NCBI RefSeq assembly: GCF_001311135.1
Contig: NZ_BBAG01000019.1
Span: 1-51,647, forward strand
Source of the DNA: Secundilactobacillus paracollinoides DSM 15502 = JCM 11969
GTDB lineage: Bacteria > Bacillota > Bacilli > Lactobacillales > Lactobacillaceae
Length of the DNA stretch: 51,647 bases
Direction: 5' to 3'
Shown here: piece by piece, positions 17,797-26,795 of the stretch
Numbering within the stretch: position 1 is the stretch's first letter
Layout: the number at the start of each line of letters is the position of its first letter
The notes under the pieces: generated by a model
Database searches by the model: none
What the model saw: only the letters and a program-made list of their open reading frames with translations
What the model was told of the DNA's origin: nothing
Translations under genes and position numbers: made by a program

Positions 17797-18133
17797 TTAG
17801 TTGTTTTTCCAAGAGTCAAACTCTTGCAGATGCTTACCAAGGTAGGCCATTGCTTCCTTGGTGAGTGCCTCAGACCGAGTCTCAGCGGTTTCTTGATCCG
17901 TCACGCTGGTTCATCTGAAATGGCGCCTTCACCAACTGCTTGGTAGGACTTCAGGCGGCCTTCGCCTGGTCTTTAAACAGGTCATCAAGCCCCTTAAGGT
18001 CGTCCTTACCAGCCTCGAATACGATCTCAGCCAGGTTATCTTTGTTGCCTAATTTTTTAGCAGCATATTCTAATAAAAAGTCATTCATATCAATGATAAC
18101 TTGATGTTTTCTTTCATTTGTAGATTGTGCCAT
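17797..18133 (-). pseudogene. Cytoplasmic protein of unknown function with two frameshifts
   Basis: The first frame (18133-17951) gives 60 residues beginning MAQSTNERKHQVIIDMNDFL and ending in KDQAKAA. The next frame continues LKSYQAVGEGAISDEPA, and a third frame continues TDQETAETRSEALTKEAMAY to a natural end LQEFDSWKNN and stop at 17797. Two missing bases (near 17953-17960 and 17898-17910) would give an acidic, helical protein of about 113 residues. Family not recognised. The good start, continuous protein-like sequence and terminator argue for a real gene read with errors. Confidence 0.6.
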
Positions 18134-18202
18134 GAAATCACCTCTAACCTATTCTAGTCCTATTTTAGGTGAGGGTGCAAGCTAGATAAGCCTTGGTTGT
18201 AG

Positions 18203-18761
18203 TTCGTTGCATTCCGCAATTCGGCAGGTTGTCGTAGTGGCTCGCGACTGAGATCCACTCGATTTCTGCTGCGCAGCTCTCGAGTGGATCTCAGTCGTCT
18301 CGCACATCAGTAACCGACCAAAGTACGGTCGCTAACTGATGTCGACACCACGACAACCTGCCGAATTGCTACATTCCACTGACATTGAACTTGCTAATTA
18401 CCACAAGTTAAACATCACAGTGGCGTTAAAACTAGTTTTCGGAGAATTCGCCCTCGACTGCTAGTCGGGCTATTAACAGCAATGCTTCTCACAATACGTT
18501 AGTCATCAGTAACGATTGGTTACCAGGGGTTATGCCACTACTTTTGAAAATTTACCATCTATGTTAACAATGTCAAGTATCGTAGCGTAGTGGAGCCGGC
18601 CGGCATTGCAGGCAGTAGTGAAAGCATGAGTTGATGACCGTTCTTTGGTCATTTACTCATGCGGGAGTGAGGGAGATCCACTTTTGCAACGCAAAAGTTA
18701 GCTTCCTCGCGACCCCACTACAGCCTGCAGGGCCGGCCGGCGCAACGGAGCGACAAGTCAC
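18203..18761 (-). repeat. Composite palindromic element, copy B (minus orientation)
   Basis: The most complete copy (about 559 bp). On the plus strand the 'right' palindrome is at 18216-18369 (outer stem GCAATTCGGCAGGTTGTCGT and its complement) and the 'left' one at about 18595-18742 (outer stem GCCGGCCGGC). Both have two internal arms. Arm pairs are CATCAGT/ACTGATG and CATGAGT/ACTCATG, and CGACTGAG/CTCAGTCG, all differing from other copies by paired substitutions. It lies between the 113-residue gene and potD. Confidence 0.88.
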
Positions 18762-18785
18762 ATCTATCAAATCAGCCAACAGTAT

Positions 18786-19858
18786 TTAGTGGTGCATCTT
18801 AAACTCCAAATACAAATCGTTATACTTGCCAACCATCTCAGGTGACAAATTCTGATAGATCTGTAGATGAGCCATTGTTTTTGCGTCTGGATAGAACTGC
18901 CGATCATTGCGGACGGATGCAGGCAGCAGTTGCTGGGCGGCCTTGTTAGGGGTTGCGTAACCGACGTACTTAGCATTTTGGGCGGCGTTTTTCGGTTGCA
19001 TCATGAAGTTGAGGAAGGCGTAGATTGCCTTGTAGTGTTTGGCGGTCTTGGGGATGACCAAGTTATCGAACCACAAATTGCTGCCTTCAGAAGGGACAAC
19101 ATAGTGTAAATGGCGATTGTTGGCCATCATTTCTGAAGCTTCGCCCGACCAATCGACGGCAACCGCTGCCTCGTTTTCTGCCATGTACATTTTGATTTCA
19201 TCTGCGACGATGGCTTTGACATTTGGACTGAGCCGGTCAAGTTTGTCCTTGGCCGCTTCCAATGTTTTGAGATTAGTGGTGTTCATCGATTGTCCGTTTG
19301 ACGCCAACGCGAATCCTAAGACATCGCGGGCGGAGTCGACTAACATAATGTTGTTTTTGTACTTTGGCGACCACAGTTGATTCCAGTGTTGAAGCGACCC
19401 GGGCTTCACAAATTTATCGTTATAAACGATGCCGAGTGTTCCCCAGAAATAGGGAATCGAATAGCGATTATGCGGGTCGAATTGCTTATTCATCAGCCGG
19501 GGATCAAAGTTGGTCATCCCGTGGAGTTTTGACTTATCCAGCGGGACCAGCAGGTGAGCAGCCGCATTTTTTCAATCATGTAGTCACTTGGCACAGTCAA
19601 ATCATAGTCAGTGCCGCCTTGCTTGATTTTGGTGTACATCGCTTCGTTTGAATCAAAGGTTTCCATATTAACGTGATAACCAGTTTGTTTTTCAAATTTT
19701 GTGATGAGGGCTGGGTCAATGTAATCGCCCCAGTTATAGAGGTTGAGCACCTTGTTGCCGCCATTTGAATGGTCACTCGCATTTAACCGCTGAACGCCAA
19801 ATCCAAGCAGTCCGCAGAGCGCCAGAATCAAAACGAGATAGCTCACGAGTCGCTTCAT
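18786..19858 (-). pseudogene. potD: Spermidine/putrescine-binding protein PotD, frameshifted
   Basis: Extracellular polyamine-binding component of the PotABCD importer. The first frame (19858-19514) has a signal/anchor helix (LVSYLVLILALCGLLGFG) and the PotD start of the mature domain, VLNLYNWGDYIDPALITKFEK. The second frame, from about 19565 to 18786, continues AAHLLVPLDKSKLHGMTN, with YSIPYFWGTLGIVYND and VDWSGEASEM. One missing base near 19560-19570 restores about 357 residues, the normal length. The start overlaps the potC stop by one base. No lipobox cysteine is clear, so anchoring may be by the N-terminal helix. Confidence 0.92.
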
Positions 19859-20685
19859 CAGTCAGCCACCTCATTTCGTGCCCGTCGGCGTTGCCGTGCT
19901 TGCCGTTTTTGCGCAGCCTGCTGCATGAGGTAGTATCCCACGATAAGCACCAGCGTAATGAGGAAAATCAGGCCGGACAGCGCGTTGATCTCAAGGTTGA
20001 TGCCTTGGCGTGCCCGCGAATAAATTTCAACAGATAGGGTGGAAAACCCGTTCCCAGTCACGAAGAAGGTGACCGCAAAATCATCCAGCGAGTAGGTCAG
20101 CGCCATAAAGAAACCGGCAAAGATGCCTGGCGTGATAAACGGAATCACCACGTTACTGAGGATTTGACGCTGGGTGGCACCAAGATCTGCCGCCGCGTCC
20201 AGCATACTCGTGTTCAGTTCCTTGAGCCGCGGAAGGACCATCAAGACAACGATGGGAATTGAAAAGGCAGCGTGGCTTAATAGCACTGAAATGAAGCCTA
20301 AAGGCACCTTCAGTGTGGTAAAGAAGATCAGGAAACTGGCCCCGATGATCACATCAGGAGACACCATCAGGATGTTGTTTAACGACAAAAGGGTGTTTTT
20401 AAACACGGGTCGGCTGGTCTGATGGATCCAAAGTGCACCAAATGTGCCGGCCGCGGTGGCGATACTGGCTGAGAGCAGGGCAATAATGACGGTGTTTAAC
20501 ACGATAGCAATCAGCCGGTCGTCAGCAAATAACGTTTTGTAATGTGCGAGCGTCAGTCCCTGAAAACTGTCCATGGTACTGCCGGAATTAAAGGAGTAGA
20601 CGATCAAAAAGAGTATTGGGGCGTAGAGAATGGCGAACACTAAAATGAGGTATAAATAGGACCACCGGAATCGTTTTCGAGTCAT
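19858..20685 (-). CDS. potC: Polyamine ABC transporter permease PotC
   Basis: A 275-residue inner-membrane permease with six predicted helices and the EAA loop (LDAAADLGATQRQILSNVVIPFITPG) that contacts the ATPase PotA. It matches PotC rather than PotB by its order and by the SFNSG...SFQGLTLAHYKTLF segment after helix 1. Its start overlaps the potB stop by 4 bp (ATGA-type) and its stop overlaps potD by one base, so all four genes are translationally coupled. Confidence 0.93.
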   Translation of the reverse strand: MTRKRFRWSYLYLILVFAILYAPILFLIVYSFNSGSTMDSFQGLTLAHYKTLFADDRLIAIVLNTVIIALLSASIATAAGTFGALWIHQTSRPVFKNTLLSLNNILMVSPDVIIGASFLIFFTTLKVPLGFISVLLSHAAFSIPIVVLMVLPRLKELNTSMLDAAADLGATQRQILSNVVIPFITPGIFAGFFMALTYSLDDFAVTFFVTGNGFSTLSVEIYSRARQGINLEINALSGLIFLITLVLIVGYYLMQQAAQKRQARQRRRARNEVAD

Positions 20686-21503
20686 CGTGACAACCTCCCA
20701 TCCGTGCGGCGTTCACCAGTCAGAATCATCATGATGACCATGGCAACGATCAATACGACGCCGATTGTTGAGCCCATGCCCCAATTCATCGTCGTGAGGA
20801 AGTGTTCTTCAATCGCAGTCCCAAGGGTGATGACCTTGTTGCCGCCAATCAATCGGGTCAGCATAAAGAGGGAGAGTGACGGGATAAACACAGACTGCAC
20901 GCCGGATTTAACGCCAGGCAGTGTCAGGGGCCAAATGATCTTGGTAAACGTCTGCCAGTTGGTCGCCCCTAGGTCACGGCTAGCGTTGATGTAGGAAAGA
21001 TCCAGGTCATCAATGGCGTTGTAAATTGGCAGGATCATGAACGGAATCTGAATGTAGGTCGCCACGAACACAAAACTGAAGTTGGTAAATAATATCTGTT
21101 GCGGCGCGATGCCAAACAAGCCTAGGAACTGGTTGGCGATCCCCGACTGGCTGAAAATCCCGATAAATGCGTAAGCCTTAAGTAACAGGTTGATCCAGGT
21201 CGGTAAAATAGTGAGTAAGATCCATAGCTGGCGATGTTTGAGTTGGTGAATGTAGTACGCTGCCGGATAACTGATCAGCAGCGTAAACACCGTAATTAAA
21301 AAGGCCCACCATAGTGAATTGACCGTCATCATGAGATACGTACTGGACTTAAAATAGGTCGCGTAATTTTGCAGGGTAAAGTGATTGTTTAAGTTTAAAA
21401 ACGACTGGTAGATGATCAGGCCAACCGGCGCGATGACAAAGAGGCCGATCCAGAGGCCGTACGGGACGTAGTATGTCCAGTTGGCAAATTGTCGACGGTT
21501 CAT
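20682..21503 (-). CDS. potB: Polyamine ABC transporter permease PotB
   Basis: A 273-residue permease with six predicted helices and the EAA loop [26 protein letters not shown]. It pairs with PotC to form the membrane channel for spermidine/putrescine. The start overlaps the potA stop by 4 bp. The C-terminal tail ([11 protein letters not shown]) is basic and cytoplasmic. Confidence 0.93.
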   Translation of the reverse strand: MNRRQFANWTYYVPYGLWIGLFVIAPVGLIIYQSFLNLNNHFTLQNYATYFKSSTYLMMTVNSLWWAFLITVFTLLISYPAAYYIHQLKHRQLWILLTILPTWINLLLKAYAFIGIFSQSGIANQFLGLFGIAPQQILFTNFSFVFVATYIQIPFMILPIYNAIDDLDLSYINASRDLGATNWQTFTKIIWPLTLPGVKSGVQSVFIPSLSLFMLTRLIGGNKVITLGTAIEEHFLTTMNWGMGSTIGVVLIVAMVIMMILTGERRTDGRLSR

Positions 21504-22606
21504 GATTGCGTCTCCTCCGCGTCCTCATATTTTTCGAGCCGGGCGTCAAAATCGGCCTCTGACTCGTGCAGCCGCATGACGTGAATATCGTAGGGGTCAA
21601 AGGTCAGCCCCACCCGTTGGCCTTCTTCGGATGGATTGGTGGCGTGCACCAGCCATTCGTTGTGGTCGGCATCGGTTGCGACGATTTCGTAGTAGTCACC
21701 ACGAAAGAGCTGACTGTCGATCGTCACGGTTAGCTTGCCCGCATCGATCGTCGTAATGTCCAGGTCTTCCGGCCGTAAAACGATTTCGACTGGTTCGTTT
21801 GGCCGCATGCCGGCATCAGCACATTCAAAGGTCTTGCCGACAAAGGCAACTTCGTAGTCCTTAACCATGGTGCCGTTTAAAATATTGGATTCCCCAATTA
21901 AATCCGCAACAAAGTGGTTGATCGGTTCATCGTAAATATCGACAGGGGACCCACTCTGCAGGACGCGGCCATCATTCATGACGAAGATCTCATCACTCAT
22001 TGCCAACGCTTCTTCCTGGTCGTGCGTCACAAACAAAAAAGTGATGCCAAGCCGTTGCTGCAAGTCGCGCAACTCGTACTGCATGTCGCGGCGAAGCTTG
22101 GCATCCAGTGCTGACAGCGGCTCGTCCAACAATAGGATCTTCGGGTTCATCACGATTGCCCGCGCGATGGCAACCCGCTGCTGCTGCCCACCAGATAATT
22201 CACTGATTTGGCGGTCGGCAAACCCCTTAAGGCGCACAGAATTCAGGGCTTGCGTGACCTTCTCGTTAATTTCTTGCTTTGAAAATGTCTTTTGCAGGCG
22301 CAGTCCAAAGGAGACGTTATCGTGCACGTTCATGTGCGGAAACAACGCATAGTTTTGGAAAACGGTGTTGACCTGTCGTTTGTTAGCCGAGAGGTCATTG
22401 ATGCGGTCGCCGTTAAAGCGCACATTGCCCTCGGTAGCGTCCTCAAAGCCTGCGATGATCCGCAGAATCGTTGTTTTTCCACACCCAGAAGGACCCAGCA
22501 ACGTGTAAAATTTTCCTTGTTCTAGTTCAATATCAATGCCCTTAAGCACTTCGGTTTCATCATAACGTTTAATCACGTGTTCAAGACGAATAATTGGTTC
22601 AGTCAT
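21500..22606 (-). CDS. potA: Polyamine ABC transporter ATPase PotA
   Basis: A 368-residue ATPase energising polyamine uptake. Walker [10 protein letters not shown] (residues about 38-46), signature [14 protein letters not shown], Walker [12 protein letters not shown], switch His in [13 protein letters not shown], and a C-terminal TOBE-type regulatory region (residues about 240-350). First gene of potABCD. The terminal acidic tail ([11 protein letters not shown]) is unusual but short. Polyamine operons of this order are general in lactobacilli. Confidence 0.95.
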   Translation of the reverse strand: MTEPIIRLEHVIKRYDETEVLKGIDIELEQGKFYTLLGPSGCGKTTILRIIAGFEDATEGNVRFNGDRINDLSANKRQVNTVFQNYALFPHMNVHDNVSFGLRLQKTFSKQEINEKVTQALNSVRLKGFADRQISELSGGQQQRVAIARAIVMNPKILLLDEPLSALDAKLRRDMQYELRDLQQRLGITFLFVTHDQEEALAMSDEIFVMNDGRVLQSGSPVDIYDEPINHFVADLIGESNILNGTMVKDYEVAFVGKTFECADAGMRPNEPVEIVLRPEDLDITTIDAGKLTVTIDSQLFRGDYYEIVATDADHNEWLVHATNPSEEGQRVGLTFDPYDIHVMRLHESEADFDARLEKYEDAEETQS

Positions 22607-22965
22607 TGGTCTTCCCCCAGTTGGTCAGGTATTTTTGAGTCAAAGCCGGTCATGATGGGGTTCTAAATGATAATCATGACGGGTTGAACGACCAGTCACC
22701 ATTATAATTGGTTCGGGTGGGAAAACCAAGCAAATTAACGCGGGATGTGGGACATTTTGATGTTTCTTGCAGAAGAGACAACAGGGGTGGTTGTATCAGG
22801 TTGAAATGAACTTGAGACCGATTTTGAACGCGGTGTCGCATAAAGAATTATAATACGATTGGTATAGGTGATTTAAACGAATTGTGCTAACTTGACATCG
22901 GTCAAGGAAACCAAGCAAAATTCTGGTACACTAAGGGTAAATTAAAGGCCAAAGGAGGCGGTCGT
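22607..22965. other. Divergent intergenic region between potA and flp
   Basis: A 359-bp region without an ORF. It holds the promoters of both divergent units. The only firm signal is the FNR-like box and -10 box of flp (listed separately). No terminator or repeat is seen. Confidence 0.6.
22892..22932 (+). promoter_or_regulatory. FNR/FLP-like box and -10 of the flp promoter
   Basis: TTGAC-ATCG-GTCAA (22892-22905) has the 5-4-5 spacing of FNR boxes (TTGAT-N4-ATCAA). TACACT at 22927-22932 is a possible -10 without a -35 match. With a start near 22939 the box is centred at about -40.5, the class II activation position, suggesting autoregulation. Confidence 0.6.
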
Positions 22966-23640
22966 ATGGCACACCATGATGCAGTTGCCTGTGTGCAACT
23001 AGTACCCATTTTTCAAAAATTAGATTCAGCAACGACCCAAGCCATCGCAGACTTGGTTCAGGAACGGACTTTCAAAAAGGGGGATTATTTGTTCATGGCT
23101 GGCGACGACGCCCAATCGCTGATCATCGTTGCCCAGGGCCAGGTCAAGGTGACACAAACAACGGCAAGCGGGCGCGAACAATTGATCCGCGTCCTGTCAA
23201 CCGGTGACTTTGATGGCGAAGCAGTCTTGTTTACCGGTAGCGGCCGAGAGACAAGCGCTCAGGCCATGGTCGACACGCAGGCCTGCATGATTTCACGAAC
23301 AGCGTTTCAGCAACTGCTGCAGGCTTCTCAGTCGGTTGCGTTAAACATGCTTAATGCCCTGGGAACTCGTGTGGCGGCGCTGGAATCACAAGCAGCAGCA
23401 ACGTTAACGACGAGTGTAGGTGAACGGTTAGCCAACTATTTGGTTGATACGAGCTCTGAATTAGGCGAAACCACGTTTAAGTTGCCCCTTGCTAAAAAAG
23501 ATTTGGCGGCGTATTTGGGGACTTCACCAGAAACAATCAGTCGCAAATTGACCCAGTTTTCGAACCAGCACCTGATCAGTCAGTCAGGGCGCAGTACGGT
23601 TGAGATTTTAGATACGGATGGGTTAATGCTTATTGAATAG
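22966..23640 (+). CDS. flp: FLP-type Crp/Fnr-family redox regulator
   Basis: A 224-residue regulator: cyclic-nucleotide-like beta barrel (residues about 12-125), dimer helix, and C-terminal winged helix with LPLAKKDLAAYLGTSPETISRKL. The FNR Fe-S cysteine cluster is absent; only Cys9 and Cys107 are present. In L. casei FLP two cysteines spaced almost identically (positions 5 and 102) form a redox disulphide, so a thiol switch is likely here. GGAGGCGG lies before the ATG. Monocistronic, followed by a terminator, and preceded by its own FNR-like box. Targets are not visible. Confidence 0.88.
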   Translation: MAHHDAVACVQLVPIFQKLDSATTQAIADLVQERTFKKGDYLFMAGDDAQSLIIVAQGQVKVTQTTASGREQLIRVLSTGDFDGEAVLFTGSGRETSAQAMVDTQACMISRTAFQQLLQASQSVALNMLNALGTRVAALESQAAATLTTSVGERLANYLVDTSSELGETTFKLPLAKKDLAAYLGTSPETISRKLTQFSNQHLISQSGRSTVEILDTDGLMLIE

Positions 23641-23656
23641 CGAAACTAAACTATCT

Positions 23657-23695
23657 TTAAAAAAAGTCAGGACGGATAAGGTCTTGGCTTTTTTA
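23657..23695 (+). terminator. Terminator after flp
   Basis: AAAAAAGTCAGGAC, loop GGATAAG, GTCTTGGCTTTTTT. Confidence 0.8.
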
Positions 23696-23707
23696 GTTAC
23701 TTTTTAA

Positions 23708-23736
23708 TTGCAAAACAGTCCTTCGTGTTATATAGT
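23708..23736 (+). promoter_or_regulatory. Promoter of the yxeA-like gene
   Basis: TTGCAA, 17-bp spacer, TATAGT, about 43 bases before the start codon. Confidence 0.75.
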
Positions 23737-23778
23737 TAGTTAGTCAAGTAATTAACCAACTATTTGGAGGATCCGAGC

Positions 23779-24138
23779 ATGAAGAAAAAAACTTGGGTGT
23801 GGTTAGTCATTGCGGTGATGATTATCGTGCCGACTGCAATTTTAGGCTATTCAAAGGTCCATGGGCAGACGTATTTTGCCCAGGTCGGCAAACTGGACAG
23901 GTCTTACACAGAGAAGTCTGATAATGGGAAAAATATGGGGACCGTCTATGTTTATAAAATGACGGGGTATGACAAAGCCGGAAAGGGCAAGGCGTTGACG
24001 GTTCATTCAATGGCCGGTGTTAGGTTTACCAAGGGCCACTATGTCAAGGTGCTTTGGTCGGCTAGTAAGGGTGTTAAAAGCTATGAACGGGTTAAGTTAA
24101 CGCAAATTCCACGCGGGGCGCGGGATGCGTTGGATTGA
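23779..24138 (+). CDS. YxeA-family protein (DUF1093)
   Basis: A 119-residue exported or membrane-anchored protein: helix at residues 6-25 (VWLVIAVMIIVPTAILGYS), then a small beta-rich domain with YTEKSDNGKNMGTVYVYKMTGYDKAG, typical of YxeA. Length fits. The start is the ATG at 23779 with GGAGGATC 8 bases upstream; a TTG at 23764 in the same frame overlaps the ribosome binding site and is not used. Function of the family is unknown; it is often cell-envelope related. Confidence 0.82.
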   Translation: MKKKTWVWLVIAVMIIVPTAILGYSKVHGQTYFAQVGKLDRSYTEKSDNGKNMGTVYVYKMTGYDKAGKGKALTVHSMAGVRFTKGHYVKVLWSASKGVKSYERVKLTQIPRGARDALD

Positions 24139-24212
24139 GGTTATCTGACCGTTTTTTTTGATGACGTAGACTAACGAATTACAGAAAAGACCTTGTGATT
24201 CAATAGTGTTGT

Positions 24213-24614
24213 CATGTCGCTTCGTTGCGCCATTCGGCCCTGCAGGCTGTGGTGTCGGTATTAGTAACCGACCAAAGTACGGTCGCTAACTAATACCGAC
24301 ACCACAGCCTGCAATGCCGAACGGCTCCACTACGCTACAAAACTTGTCATATTAACATTGAAGGTAAGACTTCATAAATGTTGTTACGAAGCCTGTTAAT
24401 CAATCGTTAGTGTCACTAGCACATTGTGAGAAGTATTACTGTCAAGGGTCTTGCCTGCAGTCGAGAGCGGGTTCTCTGCAAACTAGTTTTAACGCCATTA
24501 TGATGCTTAACCAGTGGTAAAAATATAGTTCAGCATCAGTGGAATGCAGCAATTTGGCACGGAGCTGTGTCTCGAGCCACCACACGAAGTGCCAAATTGC
24601 GGAATGTAACGGAC
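24213..24614 (+). repeat. Composite palindromic element, copy C (deleted derivative)
   Basis: About 402 bp. The left palindrome has lost one arm and keeps the other as GGTATTAGT/ACTAATACC, with outer stem TTCGG/CCGAA. The right palindrome retains only its outer stem GCAATTTGGCAC/GTGCCAAATTGC around a 28-base core. The spacer keeps GAGAAGTATT, CAGTCGAGAGCGG and GATGCTTAACC. The deletions remove whole arms cleanly, leaving self-complementary stems. The surrounding gap 24139-24773 has no gene. Confidence 0.85.
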
Positions 24615-24773
24615 TATCACCCAGTAATGGAAAGACCCTACAGAAAGCAGAATGTTGCACATAAACGTTTTCTTTCACTCTCTACAAAATGGTTGCATTT
24701 TCCAAAACCCTAATGGTAACTTAGAGTCAGGTGCATCAACACACAACTGAGCACAGACTGAAAGGATGATTGG

Positions 24774-25496
24774 GTGACTTTAACAGGCAAACATATTTTG
24801 ATTATTGGCGGAACTTCAGGCTTTGGACTGGCCGTCGCCCGCCAGGCGGTGCTTCAAAAGGCAGATGTGACGATTGTTGGCCGCCATGTTGACCGCGTGA
24901 ACCAAGCTGTAGAACAGTTGCAGAATATGTTCACGCAGGTTCGCGGGTTAACGCTCGACGCCACGAAACCGGCAGATCTTGCGCAACTATTTGACCAGCC
25001 AGAACGGTTCGACCACGTTGTTTCGATGCTGGGTGGTGCAATGGGCGGTGGATTCCTGGATAATTCGCTGGCTGACATTCGGACGGCCGTTGAAGCCAAA
25101 TTTTTCGATAATTTACGGGTCGCACAAACGGCCAGCAAGCATCTCAACCCTGGTGGCTCAATGATCTTTACGTCGGGGTCGGGCGGCTCTCCAGCAACGG
25201 CGTCTGGCGCAATCATTGGGAACCACGACATTAATTTAATGGTTGAAGGACTGGCAGTTGAGCTGGCACCTGATTACCGTGTTAACGCTGTGTCACCAAC
25301 CTGGACGCCAACGGGGTTGTGGCGTGATATGTCAGCTGAAGATAAGCAGGCCCAAGAGACCGCCTTTGCACAGGGTGTGCCGCTTCAACGGGTCTCAAAA
25401 CCAGAAGAAGTTGCGTCTGGGTATCTCTACTTAATGGATAATGCGTTTATCACCGGTCAGGTATTACGGATTGACGGTGGCGTGGATCTAGGATAA
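24774..25496 (+). CDS. SDR-fold protein lacking the catalytic Tyr/Lys
   Basis: A 240-residue Rossmann-fold protein: GGTSGFGLAVA nucleotide loop, SMLGGAMGGG in the place of NNAG, and C-terminal ITGQVLRIDGG. Aligning from the conserved GLAVELAP backwards, the usual Tyr and Lys of the active site fall on Ala and Asn (segment ASGAIIGNHDIN). It therefore is unlikely to be a classical dehydrogenase. Start GTG at 24774 after GGATGATTGG. The frame is intact along its whole length, so the loss is not a sequencing artefact. Role unknown; a nucleotide-binding regulator or altered enzyme is possible. Confidence 0.8.
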   Translation: MTLTGKHILIIGGTSGFGLAVARQAVLQKADVTIVGRHVDRVNQAVEQLQNMFTQVRGLTLDATKPADLAQLFDQPERFDHVVSMLGGAMGGGFLDNSLADIRTAVEAKFFDNLRVAQTASKHLNPGGSMIFTSGSGGSPATASGAIIGNHDINLMVEGLAVELAPDYRVNAVSPTWTPTGLWRDMSAEDKQAQETAFAQGVPLQRVSKPEEVASGYLYLMDNAFITGQVLRIDGGVDLG

Positions 25497-25497
25497 T

Positions 25498-25538
25498 AAA
25501 AATGACCTTGGTAGCAGTTGCTACTAAGGTCATTTTTA
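25498..25538. terminator. Bidirectional terminator between the SDR and ClC genes
   Basis: AAAAATGACCTTGGTAGCA pairs with TGCTACTAAGGTCATTTTT around a minimal loop; A- and T-runs on both sides serve both convergent genes. Confidence 0.9.
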
Positions 25539-25544
25539 GATTGC

Positions 25545-26795
25545 TTAATCTTTAGCAGGTTTCAAAACCCAAGTCGATACCAGCATCGCCAGACTGACGC
25601 CAATGGCGAGCGGCAACAGTGCTGAGTAATTCAAATGACTGACTTCAAACAACATGAAGAGGGCCATTAACGGCGCCTGTTGTGATGAGGCAAGCAGGGA
25701 ACTTGCGCCTAAGACGCCACATTGCCAGATGGAGACGCCAGGAATAAAGAGGCTTGCGCAAAAGCCAATGGCGGTTCCAATGACTGCACCAACTGAAATT
25801 GATGGGGTCAGCGTCCCACCGGCAGCGCCTGCGCGCAACGTAAACGTCGTCACCAGTGCCTTCGCGAGGGCACCTAGTAAGAAGATCCAAATCAAACTTG
25901 CTGATTTGTTGTCTAGTGCAGTCTGCGCTAATGCTCGGCCATTCCCCATGATCTCTGGGTAATGCATGGCAATCAGACCGGTAATCAACCCCATGAGCGG
26001 CAATTGCCACAAAAGATTGTTGTTTCGAGTCTGCTTGGCGCCGGCCCACTTGAAGCCCTTTCGGAAGTAGGCACCGGCAAGACCACTAATGGGGCCGATG
26101 ACAAGAACCAGAACAACAGATTTCAGCGTGAAATCGCCGGTTCCAACGGCGTAGTAAGGCCGAAACCCTTTGAGGATTGCGCCCATTAACATCGCGATGA
26201 CAGACATGGTCAGACTAACCATTACGGCACGTTTCGTGATTTTTTTGTAGAGAATTTCCAGGCAAAACAGTGCCCCGGTAATTGGGGCGATGTAGACTCC
26301 GGCAAATCCGGCACCAGCTGCAGCCGCAACCAGCAACCGCCGATCGTCCTCGGTCAACTCGACCTTGTACACGCGCTTTAAGAAGCGTTGCCAAGTTTGA
26401 GAGATCATGGCACCTAATTCTCGTGGTGCCAGTTCACGGCCAACTGAGCCACCAGTGGCGACGTAGAAGATCTGCGTCATGACGTGAACGATCGTTGTCC
26501 ACACCGGCATGTCTTCACCGTCAACACCCTTTGCAAGGCTAACAGTTGGGCGCATCCGAGTGCGCATCAGCCACCAAACGATAGCCGCGATGATGCCGCC
26601 AATGAAGACGGATAGCAGCCGGTGAGTCGGTGAGACTAACCAGGAATAGGGATGAAATTCGTTTTCATTAAAACTCAAAAACAGTCGTTCAATCACATTT
26701 AAAAATAATCCCAGACAAAGGGAACCCGCCCCAACGACGACCCCCAACACAACAGTCGAAATGGCCATTGTTAGATTTTCGTGTTCCTTTAACAT
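25545..26795 (-). CDS. ClC-family chloride channel / H+ antiporter
   Basis: A 416-residue membrane protein with about ten or more hydrophobic segments. The ClC signature is present as GGSVGRELAPRELGAM, with the gating Glu in GRE, followed by AAAAGAGFAGVYIAPITGALF. No C-terminal CBS domains. Bacterial ClC proteins of this size are proton/chloride or fluoride exchangers; the selectivity filter does not look like the fluoride-specific type, so chloride exchange in acid resistance is the likelier role (inference). Monocistronic. Confidence 0.85.
   Translation of the reverse strand: MLKEHENLTMAISTVVLGVVVGAGSLCLGLFLNVIERLFLSFNENEFHPYSWLVSPTHRLLSVFIGGIIAAIVWWLMRTRMRPTVSLAKGVDGEDMPVWTTIVHVMTQIFYVATGGSVGRELAPRELGAMISQTWQRFLKRVYKVELTEDDRRLLVAAAAGAGFAGVYIAPITGALFCLEILYKKITKRAVMVSLTMSVIAMLMGAILKGFRPYYAVGTGDFTLKSVVLVLVIGPISGLAGAYFRKGFKWAGAKQTRNNNLLWQLPLMGLITGLIAMHYPEIMGNGRALAQTALDNKSASLIWIFLLGALAKALVTTFTLRAGAAGGTLTPSISVGAVIGTAIGFCASLFIPGVSIWQCGVLGASSLLASSQQAPLMALFMLFEVSHLNYSALLPLAIGVSLAMLVSTWVLKPAKD

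Noticed and set aside
18203-18761. CRISPR or tRNA cluster in the repeat regions
   Set aside because: No regularly spaced direct repeats and no tRNA signatures; cloverleaf-like shape is due to nested palindromes only.
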